Shown: piece after piece, positions 19,374-29,788 of the stretch
Layout of the letters: every line of letters begins with the position of its first letter
How positions within the stretch are numbered: the stretch's first letter is position 1
Assembly (NCBI RefSeq): GCF_009795845.1
Contig: NZ_WTEX01000011.1
Location: 24,881-88,880, forward strand
Reading direction: 5' to 3'
Origin: Gilliamella sp. Lep-s35
Lineage (GTDB): Bacteria > Pseudomonadota > Gammaproteobacteria > Enterobacterales > Orbaceae
Length of the DNA stretch: 64,000 nt
The notes under the pieces: generated by a model
Told to the model about the DNA's origin: nothing
Seen by the model: only the letters and a program-made list of their open reading frames with translations
The model's database searches: none
Position numbers and translations under genes: made by a program

Positions 19374-21515
19374 TTATTCGTCAGCCATTTTTCGTAAAGT
19401 AATAAAATCAATTTTACCTGTACCTAGTAGTGGTAACTCTTTTACTATACGAATATCACGAGGAACGGCTAATGCTGGAATGCCCAATTCTTGAGATGCT
19501 TGATTAAGTTGCTCTCGATTTAATTTTGTTGAGGTAGTAAATAAGACAATTGCTTCCCCTTTGCCTGCATCGGCTTTAACTGTTGCCCCGTGCATTGCAT
19601 CAGAGTCAACTTTTTTTGCTAAGGATTCAACACTTTCTAATGAAACCATTTCACCGGCAATTTTGGCAAATCGTTTCAAGCGTCCTTTAATTGTTACAAA
19701 CCCCTCACTATCAATAGCAACGATATCGCCGGTATCATACCAACCTTTTTCGGCTTGTCCATTTTCATCAACTGCTACTGGTTTTTCAAGTTTACCCGGA
19801 TTTTCCACCCGTAAATAGCCTTTCATCACATTAGGTCCTTTGACTTGCAATTGACCTCCATCGCTAATGCCTGGAATGTGAATTAATCTTGATACCATGC
19901 CTGGAAGTAATCGCCCTACAGTCCCAGCTTTAAACGCCATAGGAACATTAAGGGCTACAACAGGTGCACACTCGGTAACGCCATAACCTTCTAAAATACG
20001 AATGCCATATTTATCTTTCCATTGTTCTCGTACTGCATCTGATAATTTTTCGGCACCTGCAACAACATAGCGTAAACGCATAAAATCATATGGGTGCGCA
20101 TAACGGGCATAGTTTGCCAAGAAAGTTGGCGTACCGAATAAAACTGTACAGTTTTGGTCATAAATAATTTCAGGCACCATACGGTAATGTAATGGATTTG
20201 GATATAAAAATGTACGACTACCTGAAAATAGTGGTAGGAATAATCCTGCTGTAATACCAAAAGCATGGAATAATGGTAGAGCCGACATGAAGCGATCTGC
20301 AGGAGTTGGATCTATAACCGTTCGAATTTGCTCAACATTAGCAAGTAAGCTGCCATGGCTGTGAACAACACCTTTAGGATTCCCCTCTGAACCAGAAGTA
20401 AACAGTACGAGTGCTTCGTCATCGCTTGATTGTTGGTATTTAATTAAGCGTGGAATATATTGATGCACTGCAACATAAAGTTTATCTTTTAAAGTTAAGT
20501 TGTTACGCAAATCTTCAAGAAAACACCACTTAACATCTTTAATTTCTTCAAGTAGATAATCAAGTTTGCCTTTTCTAATAAATTTGCGTGAAGTAATAAT
20601 CGTTTTGATTTCAGCAGCAGTAATGGCACAGTTTAAGCCTTTTGTTCCCGCAGTATAGTTAAGCATTGCTGGAATTCGATTTTTTACTGACAAACCAAAA
20701 ATAGTTGCAACAGTAATGGTTGCATTGGGTAATAAAACACCTATTCGCTCTTTGTCTTTGGTTATTTTGGCAATAATGCAGCTAACGCCAATAATTTGTT
20801 TGAGTAGGTTACGATAAGAAGCTTCATGAGTTGTTGGGTCTTGTACCATTCTTGATTTCACGCCATAGCGAACTTGTGCTTCTAATAATGCTTCAAACAA
20901 CGTTAATTTTGGACGACTTGCCATGCGTGCATTCATCATAATTTGATGAAGTTTTTCACCTGCAATATAGCGCCTTTCACTAGCCTTAGGGGCGTCAGGC
21001 ATCGCAATTGATGTTGGCTCAAGCACATGAATGGTTATTTTAGGGAATAAACGACGTTTAAATAATCCTTTTAAACGGCTAGTTAAGGTAAATTCTGCTC
21101 CCTCTATCCAAACAGGTACAATGGTGGCTTGAGAACGAGCTGCAATAAAAGCAGCGCCATCATAAATTTTCATTAAAGAACCAGTTACAGTAATTCTTCC
21201 TTCAGGAAATATCACTATCGGCCTACCTTTTTCAACTTCTCTAACTAATCGCTTTATTGCCATTGGACTAAGTGGATCCATTGGCACAAAATCAACATAG
21301 CGCTTTGCTAAGCGGACTAACCAATGATTAATATAACCCGAATAAATAGCAAAGACAGGTCTTACAGGTAAAAATACAGCGATTAGAATACCATCAAGGA
21401 AAGATACATGATTAGGGGTAATAAGAAGTTTATCTTGTTTTAAGTTTTCAAAATTACCATGAATTTTTACATGGAATAACATCTTTAAGAAAAATTTTAA
21501 TATTTTAAATAACAT
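19374..21515 (-). CDS. aas: Bifunctional acyl-ACP synthetase / 2-acyl-GPE acyltransferase
   Basis: Re-acylates lysophosphatidylethanolamine at the inner membrane. Length 713 aa from ATG 21515, which matches the E. coli N-terminus (719 aa); the 22-codon upstream extension to 21581 has no family support. The PlsC-type acyltransferase domain covers about 1-190 with NHVSFLDG and [11 protein letters not shown]. The acyl-activating domain covers about 220-713 with the AMP-binding loop [18 protein letters not shown] and GYGVTECAP. It heads the aas-lplT-murQ operon. Confidence 0.94.
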   Translation of the reverse strand: MLFKILKFFLKMLFHVKIHGNFENLKQDKLLITPNHVSFLDGILIAVFLPVRPVFAIYSGYINHWLVRLAKRYVDFVPMDPLSPMAIKRLVREVEKGRPIVIFPEGRITVTGSLMKIYDGAAFIAARSQATIVPVWIEGAEFTLTSRLKGLFKRRLFPKITIHVLEPTSIAMPDAPKASERRYIAGEKLHQIMMNARMASRPKLTLFEALLEAQVRYGVKSRMVQDPTTHEASYRNLLKQIIGVSCIIAKITKDKERIGVLLPNATITVATIFGLSVKNRIPAMLNYTAGTKGLNCAITAAEIKTIITSRKFIRKGKLDYLLEEIKDVKWCFLEDLRNNLTLKDKLYVAVHQYIPRLIKYQQSSDDEALVLFTSGSEGNPKGVVHSHGSLLANVEQIRTVIDPTPADRFMSALPLFHAFGITAGLFLPLFSGSRTFLYPNPLHYRMVPEIIYDQNCTVLFGTPTFLANYARYAHPYDFMRLRYVVAGAEKLSDAVREQWKDKYGIRILEGYGVTECAPVVALNVPMAFKAGTVGRLLPGMVSRLIHIPGISDGGQLQVKGPNVMKGYLRVENPGKLEKPVAVDENGQAEKGWYDTGDIVAIDSEGFVTIKGRLKRFAKIAGEMVSLESVESLAKKVDSDAMHGATVKADAGKGEAIVLFTTSTKLNREQLNQASQELGIPALAVPRDIRIVKELPLLGTGKIDFITLRKMADE

Positions 21516-21649
21516 CTGATTTCTCAAGTATCGTGCAAAATTACACGCTGTAATAATAGTGAAAATATAGAAAATATACAAGAAAGGTAATTTTTATTAT
21601 ATAAAACCCAATAAAATAATGAGTTATTTTTATTTCATAATTAAGAGTC

Positions 21650-21960
21650 TACTAAAACGTATTAGGAATTTTTCAAAAATCTCTCAAAATTTTGCTTTTT
21701 ATCTTTTGCACTTTCGAATATTTGCTGATTATGCTCATTTTAATTAAAAGCACGAATTACTACATCTATTTTTTTTATCTCAAACGGTATAGAATCCTGA
21801 ATATTTTTTACAAAAAATATAATCTACAAAGTGAATAATTATGTAAATTTACCATAGCAAGTACCACTTAACGCAGAAAATTACATTACCCGTTTTTAGT
21901 CGCTTATATTCATTACAGTAGTTACTTAAATAGCCATAAACAACAAGAAAAATTCCTACA
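21650..21960 (-). mobile_element. Degraded relic of the IS481-like element
   Basis: The left part (about 21670-21775) aligns by eye with the 3' end of the transposase gene at 9380-9480 (AATATTTGCTGATTATG versus AATATTTGCCGATTATG). The right part (21905-21960) aligns with the other end at 10078-10133, including CAACAAGAAAAATTCCTACA. Nearly all of the transposase gene is deleted. Confidence 0.55.
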
Positions 21961-21993
21961 GATATAAAATAACCTGCTCTATGTTGTCAAAAT

Positions 21994-22103
21994 GATGAGC
22001 AAATAGCATTATTTAAAACGGTTGGAACCGCTATATTAGATGTGTATATTGGTTAGAATATCTACTTAAAGAAAAACGAAAAGCAATAGGTACGTATTTA
22101 TAA
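21994..22103 (+). pseudogene. Possible C-terminal remnant of an ornithine cyclodeaminase-family gene
   Basis: The frame beginning DEQIALFKTVGTAILDVYIG resembles the C-terminal FKSVG-xA-xxD block of ornithine cyclodeaminase/mu-crystallin proteins. After one frameshift (near 22055) it continues YWLEYLLKEKRKAIGTYL and a stop at 22101, similar to the family's closing GIGT motif. No N-terminal part is found. The match is short and made from memory of the family, so it is tentative. Confidence 0.35.
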
Positions 22104-22128
22104 CAATTAAACATCAAGCTCGTATGAT

Positions 22129-22148
22129 TTTTGTCAAAAAGTTTCAGG
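22129..22148 (+). repeat. Dispersed repeat, copy 1
   Basis: TTTTGTCAAAAAGTTTCAGG is identical to 49350-49369. The following 23 bp are diverged but again end in AGTATAAAA. Both copies lie just downstream of a decayed gene remnant. Confidence 0.6.
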
Positions 22149-22172
22149 TAGATAGGTGTTTGAGTATAAAAA

Positions 22173-23186
22173 CTAGCTTTTTAGTTCTTCTTTTTGTGAC
22201 CGTCCAAGTAATGTCATTGCAGCTTGTTTGGGTTCTTTATTTTCATAAAGAACGCGATAAATTTGTTCGGTTATTGGCATATCAACATGATATTTTTGGG
22301 CTAGTAACCAGACTTCTTTGGTATTATTACGCCCCTCAACAACTTGCGCAATGGCATCTTGGGCTTCTTGAATTGATTTATTTTGACCAAGTAAAATTCC
22401 AAAACGACGATTACGGGATTGATTATCTGTGCAAGTTAAAACAAGATCACCAAGTCCTGCCATTCCCATAAAGGTTGCAGGATCTGCGCCTAACACCGCG
22501 CCTAATCGCATCATTTCGGCAAGTCCACGGGTAATTAATGCTGTTCTGGCATTGGCGCCAAAACCAAGACCATCAGACAATCCTGCGCCAATAGCGATAA
22601 CATTTTTAATTGCACCACCAAGTTGCACACCAATAAAATCTTTGCTGCTATAAACACGAAAACTTTTACTACAATGAAATAAATGTTGTAGTTGAGTTAA
22701 AAACTGATCATCAGTCGATGCGACAGTTACTGCTGTAGGTAGGCCGGATGCCACTTCTTTGGCAAATGTTGGGCCTGAAATAACCGCTAACGAAATTTGA
22801 TTACCTAAAATCTCTTTTGCGACATCTTGTAATAATCGACCTGTATCAACTTCTAGTCCTTTTGTTGCCCAAACTATCTTAGTATCTTTACGCAAAAAAG
22901 GTTTGATTTGCGTTAGTGTGCTTGCAAAAGCGTGGCTTGGTACCACGATAAGTAAAATAGGGGCAGCTGAAACCGCTGTTTTTAAATCGCTTTCAATTTG
23001 TAATAAATCTGGAAAAGAAATATCGGGTAAAAATTGTTTATTTTGCCTATCATGCTGCAAAATGGTCATTTTATCTGGGTTATGTCCCCATAATAAAGTG
23101 GAATGACCATTTCTTGCTAGTAAAATAGCTAAAGAAGTCCCATAGGAGCCTGCGCCAATTACTGTAACTGCAGCATTTTTTTTCAT
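22173..23186 (-). CDS. gpsA: sn-Glycerol-3-phosphate dehydrogenase [NAD(P)+]
   Basis: Reduces dihydroxyacetone phosphate to sn-glycerol-3-phosphate for phospholipid synthesis. Length 337 aa (E. coli 339). The N-terminal Rossmann motif is [18 protein letters not shown] (about residues 11-28), and the catalytic lysine is in [17 protein letters not shown] near residue 190. It lies 46 nt after secB, the conserved secB-gpsA order. Confidence 0.97.
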   Translation of the reverse strand: MKKNAAVTVIGAGSYGTSLAILLARNGHSTLLWGHNPDKMTILQHDRQNKQFLPDISFPDLLQIESDLKTAVSAAPILLIVVPSHAFASTLTQIKPFLRKDTKIVWATKGLEVDTGRLLQDVAKEILGNQISLAVISGPTFAKEVASGLPTAVTVASTDDQFLTQLQHLFHCSKSFRVYSSKDFIGVQLGGAIKNVIAIGAGLSDGLGFGANARTALITRGLAEMMRLGAVLGADPATFMGMAGLGDLVLTCTDNQSRNRRFGILLGQNKSIQEAQDAIAQVVEGRNNTKEVWLLAQKYHVDMPITEQIYRVLYENKEPKQAAMTLLGRSQKEELKS

Positions 23187-23232
23187 AATATCCCAATAAA
23201 CTTATCGTTAATTAACTAAAATACAATAATTA

Positions 23233-23709
23233 TTATTGTAATGTTTCAGTTGATTCAGTTTGTTGTTGCTGTTGTTGAAGATAATTAATAAATAAAGCCT
23301 CAAAATTTACTGGCTCTAAATTTACTTGTGGGAATGTTCCTTTATTAACTAAACTGGAAATAACTTCACGCGCGTAAGGGAACAAAATATTTGGGCAGTA
23401 AGCGCCAACGCAATGTTGAATTTGGCCGTCGTCAAATCCGATAAGTGAAAAAATACCCGCTTGAGTTACTTCACAAATATATACTACCTCATCTTGTTGT
23501 TTTGCCGTTAAAGTGACACGTAGCGCAACTTCGTACACATTTTCACTTAATGTTTGTGAAGATGAATTTAACTCAATATTTAATTCTGGTTGCCATTGCT
23601 TGGTAAAAACTTCAGGAATATTGTTAGTTTCAAATGAAACATCTTTAGTATAAATACGCTGAATAGCAAATTGTGTTTCGGGTTGTTGTGTATTGTTTTG
23701 TTCTTTCAT
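23233..23709 (-). CDS. secB: Protein-export chaperone SecB
   Basis: Tetrameric cytosolic chaperone that delivers preproteins to SecA. Length 158 aa (E. coli 155). It contains [42 protein letters not shown] and [17 protein letters not shown]. It lies between yibN and gpsA. In E. coli grxC sits between yibN and secB; here there is only a 25-nt gap, so grxC is missing from this locus. Confidence 0.97.
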   Translation of the reverse strand: MKEQNNTQQPETQFAIQRIYTKDVSFETNNIPEVFTKQWQPELNIELNSSSQTLSENVYEVALRVTLTAKQQDEVVYICEVTQAGIFSLIGFDDGQIQHCVGAYCPNILFPYAREVISSLVNKGTFPQVNLEPVNFEALFINYLQQQQQQTESTETLQ

Positions 23710-23734
23710 GGTAACACCTTATTTTTTAATAATA

Positions 23735-24175
23735 TTATTTTTTAACTAATGGTAAATTTTCGCCGTTCCATCCAGCAATGCCATCTTTTAGCACAAAGAC
23801 ATTTGAAAAACCTTGTTTGACAAGTATTTCACCAACACCAACAGATGATAGGCCATTTTCGTCAATCAAAATGACAATTTTTTCTTTAAATTTTTCAATT
23901 GTTTTTGCGCTCGCATTTTTAATGTCGATAGGTAAAACGTTGTAAGAATCAGTGATATGCCCTTTTTTAAAGCTATCGGCTGAGCGAATATCAATAATAA
24001 CGGCATCTTGCTTATTAAGCATTTGGATAGCTTGCGCATTATTGGTAACTTTAACTTTAGAAAGTTTACCTTTAATGGTTAATACAATAATTGCAATAAA
24101 CAGTACAATCCAACCTAAGGAAAGCAAAAGATGGTTTTTTATAAAAGGTAGAATTTCGAGTGTTATAAAGTCCAT
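23735..24175 (-). CDS. yibN: Membrane-anchored rhodanese-like protein YibN
   Basis: A 146-aa protein with one N-terminal membrane helix (about residues 11-33) and a cytosolic rhodanese domain (AVIIDIRSADSFKKGHI, FVLKDGIAGWNGENLPLVKK). The position of the sulfurtransferase active-site cysteine holds Asp-Glu-Asn-Gly (ILIDENGL), so no thiosulfate sulfurtransferase activity is expected. From memory, E. coli YibN also has Asp there. It heads the yibN-secB-gpsA cluster. Confidence 0.85.
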   Translation of the reverse strand: MDFITLEILPFIKNHLLLSLGWIVLFIAIIVLTIKGKLSKVKVTNNAQAIQMLNKQDAVIIDIRSADSFKKGHITDSYNVLPIDIKNASAKTIEKFKEKIVILIDENGLSSVGVGEILVKQGFSNVFVLKDGIAGWNGENLPLVKK

Positions 24176-24427
24176 ACTTGTATGATTACCTAATTTTTTA
24201 AATATAAGAAAAGATTATAACGATATTGCACACCGAAATACAGTGTCTAGAGAAGAAAACTTGTTTATAAGAACAACGCTTATTTAATTTAAAAAATTAC
24301 ATAACCTGAAGTGTATCATATGATTTGTTGCTTGTTTTAGTATGGAAATTTATTATCCGTTCTAATTAGGAGGTACTAATTTTATACAATTAAATCTAGA
24401 TACTTATATTACAGCCTTTTATTTTGG

Positions 24428-24464
24428 TGCATTACTTTGGTGCTGATTGCTTTATTTTAGTGCA
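24428..24464 (+). promoter_or_regulatory. Two NtrC-binding sites (enhancers) upstream of glnA
   Basis: TGCATTACTTTGGTGCT (24428-24444) and TGCTTTATTTTAGTGCA (24448-24464) both fit the NtrC dyad TGCAC-N5-TGGTGCA with one or a few mismatches. Their centres are 20 bp apart, two helical turns, suiting cooperative binding. They lie about 95-115 bp upstream of the expected sigma-54 start site. Confidence 0.75.
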
Positions 24465-24523
24465 ATTGTAATATTTATGTTACTATAGCCACTTATAAAG
24501 CTATTAAAAAATAGAGTTAAAAA

Positions 24524-24540
24524 GTGGCATTATATTTGCA
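24524..24540 (+). promoter_or_regulatory. Sigma-54 promoter of glnA
   Basis: GTGGCATTATATTTGCA has the GG-N10-GC spacing and a consensus TTGCA -12 element. With the two upstream NtrC boxes it reproduces the glnAp2 arrangement. It lies 72 bp before the glnA ATG. Confidence 0.85.
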
Positions 24541-24612
24541 TATTATCTAATAATTCGGCAAGAATACCTTTTAAACTGAACAATTATTATTTGTCCTTAA
24601 TGGAGAAGATAC

Positions 24613-26022
24613 ATGTCTATACAAAAAGTTTTAAAATTAATTAAAGAAAATGATGTGAAATTTGTTGATTTACGTTTTACCGATACTAAAGGTAAAGAGC
24701 AACACGTAACTATCCCTGTTAGTCAAATTGATGCGGATTTTTTTGAAGATGGTAAAATGTTTGATGGTTCATCAATTGCTGGTTGGAAAGGAATTAATGA
24801 ATCAGATATGGTATTAATGCCTGATGCTTCAACTGCGGTTATTGATCCATTTTTTGAAGATGTAACATTAAATCTACGTTGTGATGTATTAGAACCAGCA
24901 ACACTGCAAGGGTATGATCGTGATCCTCGTTCAATTGCTAAACGTGCTGAAGAGTTTTTAAAATCATCAGGTATTGCTGATACCGTTATTTTTGGGCCTG
25001 AGCCAGAGTTTTTTTTGTTTGATGATGTCCGTTTTGGTTCGCCAATGTCAGGTAGCTTTGTGCATATTGATGATATTGAAGCCGCTTGGAATTCTGGTAC
25101 TAAATATGAAGAAGGCAATAAAGGACATCGTCCTGGTGTGAAAGGTGGTTATTTTCCACTTCCTCCAGTTGATTCATCACAAGATATTCGTTCTGAAATG
25201 TGCTTAATTATGGAGCAGCTTGGTTTAGTGGTCGAGGCTCATCACCACGAAGTGGCAACTGCGGGTCAAAACGAAATTGCATGTCGTTTTAATACGTTAA
25301 CTAAAAAAGCTGATGAAGTACAAATCTATAAATATGTAGTACAAAATGTTGCTCACGCTTACGGTAAAACTGCGACGTTTATGCCTAAACCAATGTTTGG
25401 GGACAATGGTTCAGGTATGCACTGTCACCAATCATTAGCGAAAGATGGCGTAAATTTATTTGCTGGCGATAAATATGCAGGTCTTTCTGAAATGGCATTA
25501 TTCTATATTGGTGGCATTATTAAACACGCTAAAGCAATTAATGCATTTACTAACCCAGCGACTAACTCTTATAAACGTTTAGTACCAGGTTATGAAGCAC
25601 CTGTAATGCTTGCTTACTCAGCACGTAACCGTTCTGCATCAATTCGTATTCCTGTTGTAACTAGCCCTAAAGCTCGTCGTATTGAAGTTCGCTTCCCAGA
25701 TCCAGCTGGTAATCCATATTTATCTTTTGCTGCACAGTTAATGGCTGGTTTAGATGGTATCATCAATAAAATTCACCCTGGTGATGCAATGGATAAAAAC
25801 TTATATGACTTACCACCAGAAGAGTCTAAATTAATTCCGCAAGTTGCAGGTTCACTAGAGGAAGCTCTTAACGCATTAGATGCAGATCGCGAATTTTTAA
25901 CTCGTGGTAACGTATTTACTAATGACACTATTGATGCTTATATTGATTTAAAACGTCAAGATGTTGATCGTGTACGTATGACTCCACATCCAGTTGAGTT
26001 TGAAATGTACTATAGTTTATAA
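24613..26022 (+). CDS. glnA: Glutamine synthetase, type I
   Basis: ATP-dependent ammonia assimilation into glutamine; cytosolic dodecamer. Length 469 aa, the E. coli size. It has [19 protein letters not shown], the glutamate-binding and metal-site blocks [11 protein letters not shown] and [11 protein letters not shown], and the adenylylation tyrosine in [10 protein letters not shown] (codon 398, Tyr397 in mature numbering), so it is a GlnE-regulated GSI-beta enzyme. GGAG precedes the ATG. It is driven by the NtrC/sigma-54 promoter and followed by a hairpin before glnL. Confidence 0.99.
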   Translation: MSIQKVLKLIKENDVKFVDLRFTDTKGKEQHVTIPVSQIDADFFEDGKMFDGSSIAGWKGINESDMVLMPDASTAVIDPFFEDVTLNLRCDVLEPATLQGYDRDPRSIAKRAEEFLKSSGIADTVIFGPEPEFFLFDDVRFGSPMSGSFVHIDDIEAAWNSGTKYEEGNKGHRPGVKGGYFPLPPVDSSQDIRSEMCLIMEQLGLVVEAHHHEVATAGQNEIACRFNTLTKKADEVQIYKYVVQNVAHAYGKTATFMPKPMFGDNGSGMHCHQSLAKDGVNLFAGDKYAGLSEMALFYIGGIIKHAKAINAFTNPATNSYKRLVPGYEAPVMLAYSARNRSASIRIPVVTSPKARRIEVRFPDPAGNPYLSFAAQLMAGLDGIINKIHPGDAMDKNLYDLPPEESKLIPQVAGSLEEALNALDADREFLTRGNVFTNDTIDAYIDLKRQDVDRVRMTPHPVEFEMYYSL

Positions 26023-26042
26023 GTTATTTTTACAATAAATTT

Positions 26043-26068
26043 AAACCACCGCTAACGTGCGGTGGTTT
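26043..26068 (+). terminator. Hairpin between glnA and glnL (terminator/attenuator)
   Basis: A perfect 10-bp stem AAACCACCGC/GCGGTGGTTT with a 6-nt loop is followed by a short T-rich run. It probably lowers read-through from the strong glnA promoter into glnLG. Confidence 0.75.
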
Positions 26069-26092
26069 CTAAATCAGGACGGAAAACCGACG

Positions 26093-27142
26093 ATGACATT
26101 TGCTAATGAATCTGATGCTAATCTTGTTCTCGATTCAATGCTCACAAGTATTTTATTACTTGATAAAAAACTTAATATTCTTTATGTTAATACTGCAGCA
26201 CAACAGTTATTAGCGCAAAGCAACAAAAAGCTACTAGAAAGTTATTTTCCCGACTTATTAAGCTATTTTTCATTAGATATTAATTTAATGCTGAGTGCAT
26301 TAGAACAAAATCAAGGTTTTACCGACAATGAAGTGAATTTAGTTATTAATAATGAATTGCATATTTTATCGTTGACTGCTCAACTATTAGGTAATGGTCG
26401 CATTTTAATTGAGATGGTTCCATTAAATAATCATAAACGCCTTAGTCAAGAACAACTGCAACAAGCTCAACAAAATGCAGCTCGTGAATTAGTTCGAGGG
26501 CTTGCTCATGAAATAAAAAATCCTCTAGGAGGGCTTCGAGGCGCCGCTCAGCTATTATCACGCGAATTACCTAAAAATGAATTACAAGATTATACAAAAA
26601 TCATTATTGAACAGGCAGACAGATTACGAAATCTTGTCGATAGATTATTAGGACCACAACAACGTTTGCAACAAAAAGAGCAAAGTATCCATCAAGCAAT
26701 AGAGCGAACTTATGCTTTGCTGTGTTTAGAAAAGCCAATCAATATTGAAATTTTTCGTGATTATGACCCAAGTTTACCGGATTTTATTCATGACTCCGAA
26801 CAAGTAGAGCAAGTGATTTTAAATATTGTTCGTAATGCTTTACAGGCCATTGGTTCTAATTCTGGCATAATTACAATTAGGACAAGAACAGCTTTTCAGG
26901 TTACTTTACACGGGCAGCGTTACCGCTTATGTGCTCGTATTGATATTGAAGATACAGGTCCAGGAGTGCCTGTACATATACAAGATACCTTATTTTACCC
27001 TATGGTGAGTGGCTATGAAGGTGGTACAGGTATTGGGCTTTCAATTGCACACAATATTGTTGATCAACATCACGGTAAAATCGAATTTAATAGTTGGCCT
27101 GGGCATACGATTTTTTCTGTCTATCTGCCAATTAAGCAGTGA
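26093..27142 (+). CDS. glnL: Nitrogen regulation sensor histidine kinase NtrB
   Basis: Cytosolic kinase/phosphatase of NtrC, controlled by PII. The ATG at 26093 gives 349 aa, exactly the E. coli length; an earlier in-frame GTG at 26057 lies inside the glnA hairpin and is rejected. The PAS domain occupies about 10-110, the phospho-acceptor is His139 in [12 protein letters not shown], and the ATPase domain has NIVRNALQA and [11 protein letters not shown]. It is 11 nt upstream of glnG. Confidence 0.96.
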   Translation: MTFANESDANLVLDSMLTSILLLDKKLNILYVNTAAQQLLAQSNKKLLESYFPDLLSYFSLDINLMLSALEQNQGFTDNEVNLVINNELHILSLTAQLLGNGRILIEMVPLNNHKRLSQEQLQQAQQNAARELVRGLAHEIKNPLGGLRGAAQLLSRELPKNELQDYTKIIIEQADRLRNLVDRLLGPQQRLQQKEQSIHQAIERTYALLCLEKPINIEIFRDYDPSLPDFIHDSEQVEQVILNIVRNALQAIGSNSGIITIRTRTAFQVTLHGQRYRLCARIDIEDTGPGVPVHIQDTLFYPMVSGYEGGTGIGLSIAHNIVDQHHGKIEFNSWPGHTIFSVYLPIKQ

Positions 27143-27153
27143 GGTAAATTAAA

Positions 27154-28608
27154 ATGAATGTTTGGATTGTTGATGATGATAGTTCAATTCGCTGGGTATT
27201 AGAAAAAGCATTAACTAATGCTCATTTTAACTGTGTTAGTTTTGAGAGTGGTCAACAAGTTATTGATGCATTAAATACATATGTACAAAAACCAGCAGTA
27301 TTAATTTCTGATATCAAAATGCCGGGGCTTGATGGCTTAACATTACTTCATTATGTTAAAGAAAAGTTGCCTCATTTACCTGTTATTATTATGACTGCCC
27401 ATTCTGATCTGGATGCAGCAGTAAATGCCTATCAAAAAGGTGCTTATGATTATATCCCTAAACCTTTTGATGTGGACGAAGTTATACAACTGGTTGAAAG
27501 GGCAATTTCCCAAACTCAAACCAATAAAACTAACAATAATACAACTACAAAAGCATCAACAGGCATTATTGGTGAAGCCCCTTCAATGCAAGAGGTATTT
27601 CGTATTATTGGACGATTATCTAAATCATCAATTAGTGTACTTATCAATGGTGAATCAGGCACGGGTAAAGAGTTAGTTGCTAAAGCATTACATACCCATA
27701 GCCCACGTTCTCAATCCCCTTTTATTGCGTTAAATATGGCTGCAATTCCTAAAGAGCTGATTGAAGCTGAACTTTTTGGGCATGAAAAAGGCGCATTTAC
27801 AGGTGCTGCTCAAATTAGGCACGGACGGTTTGAACAAGCTAATGGTGGCACTTTATTTTTGGACGAAATTGGTGATATGCCACTTGATGTTCAAACTCGA
27901 TTACTCAGAGTTTTAGCCGATGGGCAGTTTTACCGTATTGGTGGTTATTCCCCCGTAAAAGTTGATGTGCGAATTATTGCAGCTACACATCAAGATTTAG
28001 AGGTAAGAGTTAGAGAAGGTAAATTTAGAGAAGACTTATTTCACCGTTTAAACGTTATTCGTATATTACTTCCGCCTTTACGGGATAGATCGCAAGATAT
28101 TCCAAAACTTGCTGAACATTTTTTGCATACCACAGCAAAAGAACTTGGCGTAGAAAGTAAAATATTAAGCTCCGAAGCATTAGATGTTTTATGTCGATTT
28201 AATTGGCCAGGTAATGTTCGCCAACTTGAAAATACCTGTCGATGGATTACGGTAATGTCTTCAAATAAAGAAGTTCTTGTTCAAGATTTACCGCCAGAAT
28301 TGTTGCAATTATCAACAACTAAAATGATTGATAAAAATGAATATTCAGCATTAACTACTAACCGATTATCACAACAACAAGCCGATTGGAAACAATTATT
28401 TGAACAATGGGCAAAGCAAGCCCTTATGAGTGGGAAAACGGGCATTTTGACTGAAGTGATACATGATATTGAATGTATCTTATTAAAAAATGCGCTTAAT
28501 TTTACTCGAGGCCATAAACAAGATGCGGCTCATCTATTAGGTTGGGGACGCAATACATTAACGCGAAAACTTAAAGATTTATCAGTTGATCCAAATCAAA
28601 ATTTCTAA
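27154..28608 (+). CDS. glnG: Nitrogen regulation response regulator NtrC
   Basis: Sigma-54 enhancer-binding activator, 484 aa. The receiver domain (1-120) has phospho-Asp53 in SDIKMPG. The AAA+ domain has the Walker A GESGTGKE, the sigma-54-contacting GAFTGA loop and LFLDEIGDMP. A Fis-type HTH (HKQDAAHLLGWGRNTLTRKL) closes the protein. It should act at the two boxes upstream of glnA and form a feedback loop. A terminator follows. Confidence 0.97.
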   Translation: MNVWIVDDDSSIRWVLEKALTNAHFNCVSFESGQQVIDALNTYVQKPAVLISDIKMPGLDGLTLLHYVKEKLPHLPVIIMTAHSDLDAAVNAYQKGAYDYIPKPFDVDEVIQLVERAISQTQTNKTNNNTTTKASTGIIGEAPSMQEVFRIIGRLSKSSISVLINGESGTGKELVAKALHTHSPRSQSPFIALNMAAIPKELIEAELFGHEKGAFTGAAQIRHGRFEQANGGTLFLDEIGDMPLDVQTRLLRVLADGQFYRIGGYSPVKVDVRIIAATHQDLEVRVREGKFREDLFHRLNVIRILLPPLRDRSQDIPKLAEHFLHTTAKELGVESKILSSEALDVLCRFNWPGNVRQLENTCRWITVMSSNKEVLVQDLPPELLQLSTTKMIDKNEYSALTTNRLSQQQADWKQLFEQWAKQALMSGKTGILTEVIHDIECILLKNALNFTRGHKQDAAHLLGWGRNTLTRKLKDLSVDPNQNF

Positions 28609-28625
28609 TTATTGATATTTACTAT

Positions 28626-28651
28626 GCTACCGAATAAATCGGTAGCTTTTT
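28626..28651 (+). terminator. Terminator of the glnALG operon
   Basis: The 8-bp stem GCTACCGA/TCGGTAGC with an ATAAA loop is followed by TTTTT, 18 bp after the glnG stop codon. Confidence 0.88.
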
Positions 28652-28763
28652 AGTCTATTGATTATCATTTTACTTCTATTTAGCCGCCTTTATTACATAT
28701 TGTGTTTTTTAATATTTAAAGTTCATTGAACCTTATATATTTTTTGGTTACAATCATAATGTA

Positions 28764-28788
28764 AATGATAATTATTATAATTATCATT
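28764..28788 (+). promoter_or_regulatory. Fur box upstream of the siderophore importer
   Basis: A 25-bp near-perfect palindrome made of AATGATAATTAT and ATAATTATCATT halves (GATAAT-type hexamers) matches the Fur consensus GATAATGATAATCATTATC closely. It lies 39 bp before the binding-protein gene, so the operon should be repressed by Fe2+-Fur. Confidence 0.85.
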
Positions 28789-28826
28789 TTGTAAATTTTT
28801 ATTCGGACTGACAATTAGGAGTTATA

Positions 28827-29780
28827 ATGTATTCATATATTAAAGCAAAATCCGTTGTTCTACTTACTGTATTACTTGTTTTAGTTGGATGTGATAATAA
28901 AAAAGAACAACAATCGTCTATTAAAACGGTTACCGTTGAACATTCTCAAGGTAAAACAGACGTACCTGACAACCCTAAAAAAGTTGTTGTTTTTAATACT
29001 GCAACGCTTGATATTATGGACGCATTGAATATACCTGTGACGGCAGTACCTCAATCAGATGTTCATTATCCCACTTTCTTATCTAAATACGACAGTAAAG
29101 ATTACACCAATGTGGGTACTTTATTTGAACCAAATTATGAAGTTTTAAGTTCTATTCAACCTGATATTATTATTGCTGGTGGTCGCGCCAATGATGCTTA
29201 TAATAAATTAAATGACATTGCACCAACAATTTCGTTAGATATTGATTACAATAATTTTCTAGGAAGTATAACGCAAAGAACACAACAATTAGGCGAGATT
29301 TTTCATAAACAAAATGAAGCGAATAAACTATTAGCTGATTTTAATCAAAAAATAGATCAACTAAAACCTAAAACAAGTACAGCAGGAACTGCATTAGTTA
29401 TCATGATTAATGGTGGAAAAATGTCTGCTTATAGTGCGAAATCTCGTTTTGGTTTTATATTTGATGTATTAGGATTCAAACCTGCCACCACTTTCCAAGA
29501 AGCAGGGCGTCACGGCAATGCTGTTAGTTCGGAATTTATCTTAAGTGTCAATCCAGAATGGTTATTTGTTTTAGATAGAGATAATGCAATTGGTAATAAA
29601 GAAGCGCAATCAGCGCAGCAAGTATTGAATAATGAATTAATTCAAAAAACCTCAGCATGGCAGCACAATCATATTGTTTACTTAGATTCAACATCGATCT
29701 ATATTTCTGGCGGTATTCAAACTTATAGCCGTTTGATGGAACAAATTAGTGTAGCTTTACAAGCTGAACCAGCTCATTAA
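28827..29780 (+). CDS. Iron-siderophore ABC transporter, substrate-binding lipoprotein
   Basis: A 317-aa periplasmic lipoprotein with a signal peptide ending in the lipobox LVGC (lipidated Cys22). The type III periplasmic-binding fold is of the CeuE/YclQ/VctP group: VVVFNTATLDIMDALNIPV, VGTLFEPNYEVLSSIQPDII and FDVLGF. It probably binds a catecholate or short-chain ferric siderophore, perhaps a xenosiderophore, since no biosynthesis genes are present. First gene of a four-gene importer operon under a Fur box. Confidence 0.88.
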   Translation: MYSYIKAKSVVLLTVLLVLVGCDNKKEQQSSIKTVTVEHSQGKTDVPDNPKKVVVFNTATLDIMDALNIPVTAVPQSDVHYPTFLSKYDSKDYTNVGTLFEPNYEVLSSIQPDIIIAGGRANDAYNKLNDIAPTISLDIDYNNFLGSITQRTQQLGEIFHKQNEANKLLADFNQKIDQLKPKTSTAGTALVIMINGGKMSAYSAKSRFGFIFDVLGFKPATTFQEAGRHGNAVSSEFILSVNPEWLFVLDRDNAIGNKEAQSAQQVLNNELIQKTSAWQHNHIVYLDSTSIYISGGIQTYSRLMEQISVALQAEPAH

Positions 29781-29788
29781 TATAAAGC

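Noticed and set aside
21516..21581. N-terminal extension of aas
   Set aside because: The added 22 residues have no counterpart in Aas proteins; ATG 21515 matches the known N-terminus.
22131..22170. Dispersed 20-mer as a sigma-70 promoter (TTGTCA...TATAAA)
   Set aside because: The spacer between the two hexamers is about 28 bp, too long for a promoter.
26057..26092. Upstream GTG start for glnL
   Set aside because: The codons fall in the glnA-glnL hairpin. ATG 26093 gives the exact NtrB length and puts the histidine at position 139.
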